A stretch of 64,000 bases of DNA from Thalassotalea eurytherma (GTDB lineage: Bacteria; Pseudomonadota; Gammaproteobacteria; Enterobacterales; Alteromonadaceae): the NCBI RefSeq assembly GCF_030161415.1, contig NZ_BSSU01000001.1:62001-126000 (forward strand), written 5' to 3'. Of this stretch, positions 16,052 through 24,579 are shown in pieces. Every line of letters begins with the position of its first letter. Position 1 is the first letter of the stretch. The translations under genes and the position numbers were made by a program. The notes below the pieces were generated by a model, which saw only the letters and a program-made list of their open reading frames with translations, was not told where the DNA came from and did no database searches.

Positions 16052-17854
16052 ATGTTTATCCGCTATTGCTTAGCATGTAGCTTATTTATTTTTTCGTCTT
16101 TTATACAAGCGAATTCATCGCTCGTTAATACCGTTATCAAGGCCAATTATGCAGAACACTATTGTGCTATCGGTTCTAAAATGTCGGCTATTGATCAAGC
16201 AATTGAATCTCAACAGGCTATGAGTAATGAACTAGCTTGGTTAAGTATTGGAAAGGCTGCTTATCTTGAGTATTGCCTTGGAGAAAGTTCCGAGCAGAAG
16301 GCCTTGTTAACTTCGGTTACGCAAAGTAGCGTTGAGAATATATCGTCTGAGGCTAAATCTACCGCTTATACTCACCTTGGCGATTTTCTCATTGAACATG
16401 AAGGCCGCCAAGAAGATGCGTGTCATTTATTTTATCTTGCTAAAGGTGATAATTTTCAAGGTTTAACCTATTACACGCGTCATCGTATTGAACTGATGTT
16501 GCTGCTTTATTGTGACAACCAAGACCCTATTGATATGTATAAAAAGCTTTTGGATAAAAAAGCGGAAACAGAAAAAATAGGTGATGACTTTCTTTCGCGC
16601 AAAGTGCTCGATACGCTTTATTACTTTTTTATTCAAAACGATGAGATGTATTTAGCAACGAATGCTTCAAAAGAGCTCCTGCAAAAATATAAACATACTT
16701 TTAGTAATAGTGAATTGGCGCTAGCCTACTATTTGCTGAGTATAGATAGCCTATTGATCGGTAACTTTGACGATAGTAAAAAATATGGTGATGAATTCGC
16801 TACTTTGGTTTCTCGTCATAAATTGAGCAATTATGAATATTTAATTAATGTTGTGTATTTGCAGTATTATTTTTCGACACAAGCATATGAAAAAGCATAT
16901 CGCTATGCCCAGCGATTAGCGCCGATGTTGTCTACTATCCAGCAATTTAACGAAACAGGAAAAATCAACATTATATACGCATCGGTATGTTTTGAGCTTA
17001 ATAACCGTGAATGTGTTGACGGCTTCATCAATAACTTATCAACATTAACCACTAAACAAGATCAAGATTCACTGCTGTTAAGGGCGCTTTTACTCAAGGT
17101 TGAAGCAGAAAAGCAAGGAAACATGGCACTATTAGCGTCGATAAAAACACTTGAAAGTAATTGGCAAAAAAAGCTCTATGATAAACAGGATTCATTATTA
17201 CTCGTGCAAATCAATGAACTGGCACAAGCATCAATGAAAACACAACAAAGAGCTCAAAGCATTAAAGCAAGTAAGCTTGACGTAGAACAAGATGTTTTAC
17301 TTATTTTACTAACTTTATGTGGTGTTATCACCTTCAGTATCTTATGGTTTTTACACCGTAGGCAGCAGAAAAATGCACTCGATCCCGTCACCAAAGTATT
17401 AAGCAGAAAGGCTGGTTTCTTGCAGTTTCAATCTCAAGGAAAACCAATCGAAGGCAAAACACATGCTTTTATTTTATTCTCGCTAGACAATTATGAAAGC
17501 ATAAAAGATCAATACGGTTATCAACAAGCAGACGCAGTCCTAAAACAGCTAGTTATCATTGCTAAAAAAGCCGTCAGAAGGGGAGATCTCATTGCACGTG
17601 TTGGCAACGAGACTTTTGGTATCATGTTAATCAATAGCACTAAGGCGATTGCTTATAAAGTGGAAAGTAAACTTACAGATAAAGTAAACAGTGCAAGCTT
17701 CTTTATTGATAAAAACACGTCATTGAAAAGTTCGTTGCTTACCGGCACATCGTTTAACAGTGACGGTGACAATGGCTTTATCACAAGTTTCAAGCAAGCC
17801 GATGAAACTATGCAAGCGCTAGCTATCAATAAACCTGCACTAGCATCTCATTAA
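16052..17854 (+). CDS. Periplasmic-sensor degenerate GGDEF protein (GNETF)
   Basis: The longest open frame starts at a GTG at 16004, but the ATG at 16052 gives a proper signal peptide (MFIRYCLACSLFIFSSFIQA) and is preferred, giving 600 residues. The layout matches the divergent neighbour: a periplasmic TPR-like region (YCAIG..., ELAWLSIGKAAYLEYC aligning with ELIWLLIGKANFEDYC), one TM helix (LLILLTLCGVITFSILWFL) and a GGDEF fold. The active loop has decayed to GNETF and the metal-binding FDxD to FSLDNY, while an RxxD (RRGD) persists. It is probably a catalytically dead cyclic-di-GMP receptor or partner of its paralogue. The pair arose by inverted gene duplication or divergence. Confidence 0.87.
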   Translation: MFIRYCLACSLFIFSSFIQANSSLVNTVIKANYAEHYCAIGSKMSAIDQAIESQQAMSNELAWLSIGKAAYLEYCLGESSEQKALLTSVTQSSVENISSEAKSTAYTHLGDFLIEHEGRQEDACHLFYLAKGDNFQGLTYYTRHRIELMLLLYCDNQDPIDMYKKLLDKKAETEKIGDDFLSRKVLDTLYYFFIQNDEMYLATNASKELLQKYKHTFSNSELALAYYLLSIDSLLIGNFDDSKKYGDEFATLVSRHKLSNYEYLINVVYLQYYFSTQAYEKAYRYAQRLAPMLSTIQQFNETGKINIIYASVCFELNNRECVDGFINNLSTLTTKQDQDSLLLRALLLKVEAEKQGNMALLASIKTLESNWQKKLYDKQDSLLLVQINELAQASMKTQQRAQSIKASKLDVEQDVLLILLTLCGVITFSILWFLHRRQQKNALDPVTKVLSRKAGFLQFQSQGKPIEGKTHAFILFSLDNYESIKDQYGYQQADAVLKQLVIIAKKAVRRGDLIARVGNETFGIMLINSTKAIAYKVESKLTDKVNSASFFIDKNTSLKSSLLTGTSFNSDGDNGFITSFKQADETMQALAINKPALASH

Positions 17855-17974
17855 CGAGAAAAGTCTTTTGTTTCCAGGTAAAGCAGATTTTCAATGCCAC
17901 ACATTTTTAGGTGTAAAAAGAGGAAATGACCCGATCATCATTATGCTCAAAATATCGCCTATAGGAGTGATGAT

Positions 17975-18187
17975 TTGCAAAGCCAGCTTAGTATCATGAG
18001 TGCGACACAGGAAATTAGCTATTTACCAAGTATCGTAGGCCATCAGTCTCAACTCATTCCTCTACAGATACAAGAACTTGCCAGTTTACCAACCCCTACC
18101 GAGAATATTTGTCTCGTTTATAAACCGAGTATGGCGAGTGGTTTGTTAAGCCAGTTCGTTACTAAGTTATCTCCAAATGATATGTAA
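17975..18187 (+). CDS. Small protein of unknown function with TTG start
   Basis: A 70-residue frame starting at TTG with an AGGAG ribosome site (17963-17967) at 7 bp, which is better placed than for the internal ATG at 17996. The sequence is soluble, without TM segment, signal or recognisable motif (SQLIPLQIQELASLPTPTEN, then YKPSMASGLL). It is alone between the GGDEF gene and the TetR gene, in a gap that would otherwise be 500 bp. I do not recognise it. The flanking spacers, 17855-17974 and 18188-18358, show nothing clear. Confidence 0.4.
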   Translation: MQSQLSIMSATQEISYLPSIVGHQSQLIPLQIQELASLPTPTENICLVYKPSMASGLLSQFVTKLSPNDM

Positions 18188-18358
18188 ATTATGATTCATA
18201 TTTTACAGGGGTAAACTATAGTTAATATAGGCAAAGGGAGGCGCCTGACGTTTGGTTGTTAGTAAATTGTCCAACCAGTGATTTTTATATTGCTGTTTGA
18301 CAATAAAACTAGCATTATTTGTGTCCCTTTTTATTTTGTTAAAAATTTGTAAATAGCA

Positions 18359-18985
18359 ATGCCTGAAAGAAGTGTTATTGAACCTAAACAACTACGAAGT
18401 CAACAAACTCAGCGAAAGCTATTAGACGCACTTCATGCCTGTTTAGAGGAGAAGTTTTTCGAACATATTTCGATAAAAGAATTAGCTGCCAAGGCAGGAG
18501 TGTCGGTTGGAACCTTTTATCGTCGATTTAAAGATAAAGAGTCGTTGTTACCTTTGTTATACCAAGATTTTGGCAATGACTTAGAGCAGTGGGTTATGCA
18601 ACTTGAAAACCAATTGTTTAACTCGTTAGACGAAGCGGTTAACCAAATGTCATCTCAAACCTTAGGGTTTTTAATTGATAATAAAAGTGTATTTAGAACA
18701 CTGCATTTAAACTCTCGATTACATTCGCAGCTTCTAGATACTGACAAAGATGTTGATCGGAGCGAGATTTATCAACGGCTTTCAAATATTTTGTTACGCT
18801 ACAAAGATGAAATGACAGCAGAAAATCCAAGTCAGTCAGCAAATATGGTTGTGTTTGTTTTAATTAACACCTTACTAGAAAAAGTGCTTTATCCAACATT
18901 AACACCCGCAATAGCCAGTGAACTTCAGGCAAACGACTTTTCACAAGCTTTACCTAAAATGTTGCTAAGCTATTTAAAAAACTAA
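18359..18985 (+). CDS. TetR/AcrR-family transcriptional repressor
   Basis: A 208-residue regulator. The N-terminal TetR helix-turn-helix covers about residues 14-60 (RKLLDALHACLEE..., ISIKELAAKAGVSVGTFYRRFKDKESLL). The rest is an all-helical ligand/dimer domain that cannot be assigned to a ligand. It is the first gene of a tight same-strand run (gaps of 28 and 23 bp, then an overlap) with an exported RidA, a DUF1697 protein and a metallo-beta-lactamase, and likely regulates that run. Confidence 0.92.
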   Translation: MPERSVIEPKQLRSQQTQRKLLDALHACLEEKFFEHISIKELAAKAGVSVGTFYRRFKDKESLLPLLYQDFGNDLEQWVMQLENQLFNSLDEAVNQMSSQTLGFLIDNKSVFRTLHLNSRLHSQLLDTDKDVDRSEIYQRLSNILLRYKDEMTAENPSQSANMVVFVLINTLLEKVLYPTLTPAIASELQANDFSQALPKMLLSYLKN

Positions 18986-19013
18986 CTAAAAGGCAAGGTC
19001 CACTGGAGTTAAC

Positions 19014-19466
19014 ATGAAATATATCCTTATTATCACTATGTTGATTAGTGTGCTTTTTCACCCTATTGCTTCTGCTGATTCGAGTAAACATGTTGAATTT
19101 TTAAACACTAAACCTGCCAATGAGAAATTACCTTTTTCTGAAGCCGTTCGTGTTGGTGATACTGTCTATTTGTCAGGGCAAATAGGGATTGATCCAAAAA
19201 CAGGCAAGCTTGCTAAAGGTGGCTTTAAAGCTGAAGCGCGCCAAACACTAACCAATATCAAAGCCACCCTGACTAAATATGGTTATGGTACTGAAAACGT
19301 TGTTAAGTGCTTAGTGATGCTAACGGATATAAATGATTTCTCAGCATTCAATGATATTTATACCGACTTCTTTAAGCCGCCATACCCTGCGAGAAGTGCC
19401 TTTGCGACAAGTGAACTTGCATTGGGTTCTTTAGTTGAGGTTGAATGCATTGCTGTAGCTCCCTAA
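19014..19466 (+). CDS. Exported RidA/YjgF-family protein
   Basis: A 150-residue protein: a signal peptide (MKYILIITMLISVLFHPIASA) followed by a complete RidA domain. RidA enzymes hydrolyse reactive enamines/imines; the key Arg is in PPYPARSAFATSEL and the Glu in VEVECIAVA, both present, as is VYLSGQIGIDP. Cytosolic RidA has no signal peptide, so this member is expected to act in the periplasm, where the usual 2-aminoacrylate substrate is not made; its role is therefore unclear. A GGAG ribosome site precedes the ATG. It lies in the TetR/metallo-beta-lactamase operon. Confidence 0.9.
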   Translation: MKYILIITMLISVLFHPIASADSSKHVEFLNTKPANEKLPFSEAVRVGDTVYLSGQIGIDPKTGKLAKGGFKAEARQTLTNIKATLTKYGYGTENVVKCLVMLTDINDFSAFNDIYTDFFKPPYPARSAFATSELALGSLVEVECIAVAP

Positions 19467-19489
19467 TGTTAATTTTTAGTAGGTAACCA

Positions 19490-20008
19490 ATGACCAGATA
19501 TTTGATTTTATTTCGAGGTATTAATGTCGGTGGCAATAATTTGATTGCCATGAAATCGTTAAAGCAAATATTAACGAATGCTGGCTTTGCTAACGTACAA
19601 ACGTACATTCAAAGTGGCAATGTGTTACTTGAGGCGAACAACAACCCTGCACAAACGATACATGATCTTGTCTTAAGTAATTTTTCTGTTGATGCTGATT
19701 TAATGGTGTTAACCAAGGAAGAGTTTGAGTCAAGTATTGCCAATAATCCATTTTCTGAATTTGAAGGTAAAACCGTTCACTTTTATTTTTGTCACCAGGA
19801 AATAGATATTAACCATGATCATGTCGAGAAGTTTATTAAAGCGAGTGAACAGCTTTTAGTTTCAGGTAAGGTGTTATTTCTGCACGCTCCAGAAGGTATT
19901 GGGCGTTCTAAGTTAGTTGCCAATATTGAAAAGTGTTTAGGGCAAGCAGGTACAGGTAGAAATTTAAATACGGTGAAAAAAATACACACGATGTTTGGTA
20001 ACGCTTAA
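19490..20008 (+). CDS. DUF1697 protein
   Basis: A 172-residue cytosolic protein of family DUF1697 (PF08002), recognised from its start (YLILFRGINVGGNNLIAMKS), then YIQSGNVLLEA and the C-terminal GRNLNTVKKI. The fold is ferredoxin-like and no reaction is established. The final TAA overlaps the ATG of the metallo-beta-lactamase gene, indicating co-translation. Confidence 0.9.
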   Translation: MTRYLILFRGINVGGNNLIAMKSLKQILTNAGFANVQTYIQSGNVLLEANNNPAQTIHDLVLSNFSVDADLMVLTKEEFESSIANNPFSEFEGKTVHFYFCHQEIDINHDHVEKFIKASEQLLVSGKVLFLHAPEGIGRSKLVANIEKCLGQAGTGRNLNTVKKIHTMFGNA

Positions 20009-20733
20009 TGTTAATGCGTTTGATTGCTTGTTTATTGTTAATAGTAACCTGTTCTAGTCTTGCAAATGAAAGTAAAGCGTTAGAAATTTCAAAAGTTGTT
20101 GATGGTATTTATCAGCACACCTCATATCAACATGTTGAAGGTTATGGGCAAGTTGGCTCTCACGGCTTGATTTTGATTGAGGGGAAGAATGCTTACCTAG
20201 TTGATACACCATGGACAAATCAAGATACCCAAGCACTTTATCAGTGGCTCATCGATAAAGGTCTCACATTAGTCGCTAGTATTTCGACTCACGCTCACCA
20301 AGATCGAACAGGTGGTTTAGGCTATTTAAATGAACAAGGTATAAACACGCTTGTGTTTGATAAAACGCAGTCGATATTGCGCAACGAAAATAAAACGTTA
20401 GCCAAAACCTCTTTTTCTTCAAATGAGTATCAATTGTTAAAAGGCCGAATTGAATTGTTTTACCCAGGAGCTGGCCATGCTAAAGATAATGTAGTCGTTT
20501 ATTTTCCTAAGGAAAAATTATTATTTGGTGGGTGCCTTGTACGAAGTGGTAATTGGAAAACATTAGGCAATACCGCAGATGCTGATATTGATGAATGGGC
20601 ACAAAGTATAACGCGGGTGCAGCGTCGTTATCCAAATATCGACATCGTTATACCGGGCCATGGAAAAATGGGCGATCAGCAATTGCTAGATCACACCATT
20701 TCATTAGTACATCAATATCAAAATAAACATTAA
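20008..20733 (+). CDS. Subclass B1 metallo-beta-lactamase
   Basis: A 241-residue exported enzyme with a signal peptide (MRLIACLLLIVTCSSLA from Met3). Every zinc ligand of subclass B1 is present: His95, His97 and Asp99 in STHAHQDRTGG, His157 in GAGHAKDN, Cys176 in FGGCLVR and His218 in IPGHG. The flanking VDTPW and LGNTADADIDEW stretches are also B1-like, with the Asn (188) used for substrate binding. The Lys normally three residues after the zinc Cys is Arg179, a conservative change. B1 enzymes hydrolyse penicillins, cephalosporins and carbapenems in the periplasm. It is the last gene of the TetR/RidA/DUF1697 run and overlaps the convergent LiaF-like gene by 4 bp. A chromosomal environmental enzyme; activity is inferred. 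Confidence 0.9.
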   Translation: MLMRLIACLLLIVTCSSLANESKALEISKVVDGIYQHTSYQHVEGYGQVGSHGLILIEGKNAYLVDTPWTNQDTQALYQWLIDKGLTLVASISTHAHQDRTGGLGYLNEQGINTLVFDKTQSILRNENKTLAKTSFSSNEYQLLKGRIELFYPGAGHAKDNVVVYFPKEKLLFGGCLVRSGNWKTLGNTADADIDEWAQSITRVQRRYPNIDIVIPGHGKMGDQQLLDHTISLVHQYQNKH

Positions 20734-21383
20734 AGCTTAGGGTCAAACATCGCTTTTAGTTCATTGGCAAAGCTGACAAATTTCTCTTTGATAGTGCGTC
20801 TGATTTGCACCTTTACTGAGCCAAGCCACATGTTTCCTTTAATAACGATTGTTGGTGATTGGCGTGTCGAAATAGATGGCGCTTTATTTTCTATACTGCC
20901 CATAAAGCAGAATGCTTCACAAACAACATTGACCCCTTCTGGCACATAAATAACACTTTCTCCTAAGATACAATCTAGATTTAACGTCACATGTTGGTAG
21001 CTAAACTCTGCATCCGTAAAATCTAAAACATCTGAGCCTAATATGTTCGTGCTATTAATTTCTTGAGGAACCTGCCAACGACCGCTTCGTTCATTCTTGC
21101 TCAAAATTGTTTTTAGTTTTAACGATTCACTACTAGGGCTTTTGGTGTAATTAATGCTAAAACTTTCGTCTTTTTGCTGTTTAAAAGAAGAGTCTGCTTG
21201 CATTGGTAAGTCGGCTGCAAGATCAACTATTTTTTGGTGATCATCACTAGCCATTGCATCATCAAGGCGGCGCTCAAATGCCTCCGCTGATATGACACCA
21301 CGACTGTAATTGTAAATTAGCTTATCAATTACTTCTTCTCTTACTTGTTCTATTGGTCGGTCTTCTAGTGTTACGCTAGTCAT
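20730..21383 (-). CDS. DUF1707 plus LiaF-like C-terminal domain protein
   Basis: A 217-residue protein without a TM helix. Residues about 5-60 are a DUF1707/SHOCT-like short helical domain (VIDKLIYNYSRGVISAEAFERRLDDA). Residues about 100-200 form a LiaF-type beta-helix (LDCILGESVIYVPEGVNVVC, then GNMWLGSVKVQIRR). LiaF-like domains belong to cell-envelope stress proteins labelled cell wall-active antibiotics response, but the proteobacterial members have no proven role. It is convergent with and overlaps the metallo-beta-lactamase gene by 4 bp. Confidence 0.82.
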   Translation of the reverse strand: MTSVTLEDRPIEQVREEVIDKLIYNYSRGVISAEAFERRLDDAMASDDHQKIVDLAADLPMQADSSFKQQKDESFSINYTKSPSSESLKLKTILSKNERSGRWQVPQEINSTNILGSDVLDFTDAEFSYQHVTLNLDCILGESVIYVPEGVNVVCEAFCFMGSIENKAPSISTRQSPTIVIKGNMWLGSVKVQIRRTIKEKFVSFANELKAMFDPKL

Positions 21384-21437
21384 TTTCTATTACCCTATTA
21401 TATTTTTGATGTCCGTTTACTGTGAATGGCATCACAA

Positions 21438-21462
21438 GCTTTACCTTAGGCGTAAGTAAAGC
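21438..21462. promoter_or_regulatory. Inverted repeat upstream of the LiaF-like gene
   Basis: GCTTTAC (21438-21444) and GTAAAGC (21456-21462) form a 7-bp dyad with an 11-base centre, 55 bp upstream of the LiaF-like start, where an operator would lie. The other parts of the 346-bp gap 21384-21729 between the two divergent genes contain nothing else I recognise. Confidence 0.3.
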
Positions 21463-21729
21463 AATTAACAAACCAAAATATTTTGTTTTTTAAAATCAGT
21501 GCCTTAGTTTGTTGTTTGGTGGTGGAGGTAGTGCTTTTTATCAATTAATAGTGAAGATGACACACAAAAGTCATCAAAATAACCATACCTAAAACTATTT
21601 TTCGTGCGCGTTAATTTCAATTTTTAGCGACACTTTTGCCCTTGTTTTAACGTCTGGTACATAAATCATTGAATCGCTATTTCATGATATGATGGCAATA
21701 AACAAAGATATAGCTGTAAGAGTATTATC

Positions 21730-22719
21730 ATGGAGCTCACTAGAGATTGCGTTCAAGCACTTTTACAATCATTGTTAAAAGATCGCACGGTAGAAATTAC
21801 CGAATCACTGCAGTCTTTATGGAGTGGTTATGGTCAAATATTTCGCTGTTACAGCAACGCGTTAGGTGCATCATATGTTGTTAAAATGGTGTCTCCCCCA
21901 ACAGAAATTAACCACCCTCGAGGTTGGAACACCGATATCAGTCATCGTCGTAAGCTTATATCTTACGACGTAGAAAGTCGTTTTTATCAAAACGTCGCAA
22001 ACACCACAGATAGTTTTTGCAAGGTGCCTAAGTTACTCGCAAGCCATCAAACAGATGAATACACCTTACTTGTTTTGGAAGATCTTGATGACTTAGGCTT
22101 CGATGTGCGTATAGACGAGCAACGAGGCAATGCGCTAGTCTTGGCACTGCGATGGTTAGCTTATTTCCATGCAAAATTTTCCCAAACAAAAGTAGATGGC
22201 CTTTGGGATACTGGCAGCTACTGGCATTTAGCGACAAGACAAGATGAATGGAACACAATGCCCGATGGTGAATTAAAACAGATGGCAAGTGCTATTGATA
22301 AGCGATTGAATCAGGCAAATTTTAAAACCTTAATTCATGGTGACGCTAAGTTCGCTAACTTTTGCTTTCATCATCAAGGTAATGATATTGCAGCGGTTGA
22401 TTTCCAATATGTTGGTTATGGCTCGCCAGTTAAAGATTTAGCCTACCTTGTTGCGGGTTGCTTATCTGAACAACAGCTCGAAACGCAAGAATCATTTGTA
22501 CTATCAACCTATTTAACTTATTTACAACAAGCCTTCGAATTCTATGATATTAAAACTGATTTCAATCAAATTACAGATGAAATCAGAACGTTATACTGTT
22601 TCGGTTGGGCTGACTTCTATCGCTTTCTTGTCGGTTGGAACCCGCAAAGTCACAAAATGAGCCAGTACATGAAAAATCAAACACAACGCTGTTTGTCTCT
22701 TTTGCGAGAAGAAAACTAA
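21730..22719 (+). CDS. Aminoglycoside phosphotransferase-like / ecdysteroid-kinase-like protein
   Basis: A 329-residue cytosolic protein with the bilobal small-molecule kinase fold. The substrate-side lobe holds VVKMV (ATP Lys) and VLEDLDD. The catalytic loop is [13 protein letters not shown] (HGD-x-K-x-x-N) and the metal-binding DFQ follows ([14 protein letters not shown]). The LEDLDD and DFQYVG forms resemble the EcKinase-like/CHK group used on alcohol-bearing small molecules; the substrate is unknown. It stands alone and overlaps the convergent chemoreceptor remnant by 4 bp. Confidence 0.8.
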   Translation: MELTRDCVQALLQSLLKDRTVEITESLQSLWSGYGQIFRCYSNALGASYVVKMVSPPTEINHPRGWNTDISHRRKLISYDVESRFYQNVANTTDSFCKVPKLLASHQTDEYTLLVLEDLDDLGFDVRIDEQRGNALVLALRWLAYFHAKFSQTKVDGLWDTGSYWHLATRQDEWNTMPDGELKQMASAIDKRLNQANFKTLIHGDAKFANFCFHHQGNDIAAVDFQYVGYGSPVKDLAYLVAGCLSEQQLETQESFVLSTYLTYLQQAFEFYDIKTDFNQITDEIRTLYCFGWADFYRFLVGWNPQSHKMSQYMKNQTQRCLSLLREEN

Positions 22720-23466
22720 CCTGCTTTGTTTAGTCGCAAAATACCTTTTTTCAAAGCTCTTACAACGTCATTTAGCTGCGCTGTAGACAATTCAGTTTCC
22801 TGAGCACCACTGCGTGTTTCTGTTCCAATATTAGCGATTTCTTCTACTTGTGCCGATACTTGCTGGGTTGCTGCTGAGGATATTTGAGCATTTAATTGAT
22901 TTATTTCTGTGATAACACCACTAATCGTCTTTAAAGGGCTGCCAACCGTGCTCACTTCATCAACACTCGTATTCATTCTAGATTGACTAAGCTCCATACT
23001 TTTTTGTGTTTCCTGAGTCGCTTGTTGTAACGCGGAGATAATAGTATGAATTTGGTTTGTTTGTACTTGCGTTCTTTGAGCTAAATTTCTCACCTCATCA
23101 GCGACAACAACACAACCTCTGCCATGTTCACCAGCGCGTGCAGCTTCAATTGCAGCATTTAGCGTCAATAAGTTTTGTTTGTTCAGCTATTTCAATAATA
23201 GCAGTTGATACCTGGCTGATATTGTTACTGTCTTCTATCAATTTATTTAAGGCAAGTTGGGAATGATTGGACTCTTGTTCCATTTCATTCATCACATGTT
23301 CTAGTTGAGCTAGCAGTTTTTGACTATGTGCCGCTTGAGCATCTGCTTTCTCTGCCGACAAAGAAGCATGTTCAGCGTTACTATCTTTGTATTTTGCAAC
23401 ATTTGTGGTATCTGTCATTGATTGAGCGATGTTTCCAATGCCGTATGATTTGATTTCTATCTTTTT
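22716..23466 (-). pseudogene. Truncated and frameshifted methyl-accepting chemotaxis protein
   Basis: Only the cytoplasmic signalling part of a chemoreceptor remains. It reads LSNELDKKIEIKSYGIGNIA (from about 23466, no start codon, stop just upstream) into the methylation helix region, and up to [11 protein letters not shown]. There the frame breaks. Removing one A from the ACAAAACTT run near 23175 restores [23 protein letters not shown] and then [14 protein letters not shown], the universal hairpin tip. The second half ends at 22716. Sensor, TM and HAMP parts are absent, and the remnant begins directly after the glpQ stop, so a deletion plus a single-base insertion killed the gene. Confidence 0.85.
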
Positions 23467-23468
23467 AT

Positions 23469-24440
23469 CTAATTCGTTAGATAATTAAGTGTGTCATCAG
23501 GAAAATCTGAAAATAAACCGTCAACGGCGACTTGCTTGAATAATAAATCTAAAAGCTCATGTTTATTTAGAGAAAAAGGCAAATCGTCTCGGCGATAGGT
23601 GTAAGGATGGATCATCAGGCTAGATTGTTTTGCCAATAACGCAAATGGCGTAGTGTTACCGTTTTTATCAATAAGTTGTGGTATCCAAGGGCCAATTCCC
23701 TGCGCTACTTTTGCTATTTCCTTTAAGCCTTGTTTGGATTTTAAGTATTGATAGTCTGTTGGTGATTCTTGCCAACTATTTTCACCAATTAGCTGTATAA
23801 GCTTTACCTTTGCACCTAGCTCTTGTCGAATACGTTTTAATTCATCAAAGTCAAAACATTGCAGAAAGATCGCTGCTTTAGCATGATCAAGTTGATACTT
23901 TCTTAGTGTGTTTAGCACAATTGCACTGATATCTGCACCTTGCGCTTTATGCCATGCTGGCGCCTTTATTTCGGGGTAGAAGCCAACCTGTTTGTTAAAT
24001 TGGCGGTTGAGTTGGTTTATTAATTCTATTTGTTCTTCAAATGTCGCTATTTTAAAATCAGCATTACCTTGATAGCGATTAGGGTAAACCGCTTTGCCAT
24101 TGAGATTTTTGCGCTCATTAACGGTCAATGTTTTTAGCTCAGCCAATGTGAAGTCAAACGCATAAAAGCGCCCATCTTTTCGCATTCTGTTTGGATATAT
24201 GTCAGCGACATTGGTCACTGTATCTATGTGGATATCATGTAACACAACAGGCACTAAGTCTTTGGTTAAAACGAGATCTTGTTCAATATAATCAGCACCT
24301 TGTGCATGAGCTAATGTAGCTGCAGCTACGGTATGCTCAGGCAAATACCCTGAAGCTCCGCGGTGAGCAATAACGATAGGATCAGCCAAGCTGTTAAAGC
24401 TAAAGGCTAAAACCCAACATGTTAATAAAATTGATTTCAC
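23469..24440 (-). CDS. glpQ: Periplasmic glycerophosphodiester phosphodiesterase
   Basis: A 323-residue GlpQ-type enzyme that hydrolyses glycerophosphodiesters to glycerol-3-phosphate and an alcohol in the periplasm. It has a signal peptide (cleavage after SLA, about residue 19). The TIM-barrel GDPD motifs are IAHRGASGYLPEHTVAA, with catalytic His, and IEQDLVLTKD...VVLHDIHID, which supplies the metal-binding Glu/Asp and second His. FYPEIKAP follows, and WIPQLIDKNG near the C-terminal half is typical of the long GlpQ form. No glpT transporter is adjacent. Confidence 0.93.
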   Translation of the reverse strand: MKSILLTCWVLAFSFNSLADPIVIAHRGASGYLPEHTVAAATLAHAQGADYIEQDLVLTKDLVPVVLHDIHIDTVTNVADIYPNRMRKDGRFYAFDFTLAELKTLTVNERKNLNGKAVYPNRYQGNADFKIATFEEQIELINQLNRQFNKQVGFYPEIKAPAWHKAQGADISAIVLNTLRKYQLDHAKAAIFLQCFDFDELKRIRQELGAKVKLIQLIGENSWQESPTDYQYLKSKQGLKEIAKVAQGIGPWIPQLIDKNGNTTPFALLAKQSSLMIHPYTYRRDDLPFSLNKHELLDLLFKQVAVDGLFSDFPDDTLNYLTN

Positions 24441-24579
24441 GTACTTTTCCTTTCGTAAAACGCCTATTTTGACGTAAATAGATGTCAGCTTTATTACGGC
24501 TAAATCAATTATGTTTAGCTTGTTATCTTTGGTTTTTTTATTGAAAATATCAATGGATTACTAATAAAGAGTCAATGGA

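Noticed and set aside
17855-17974. A LexA/SOS box in front of the small TTG-start gene, which would suggest a SulA-like role
   Set aside because: No CTGT-N8-ACAG site is present and the protein has no SulA signature I can defend.
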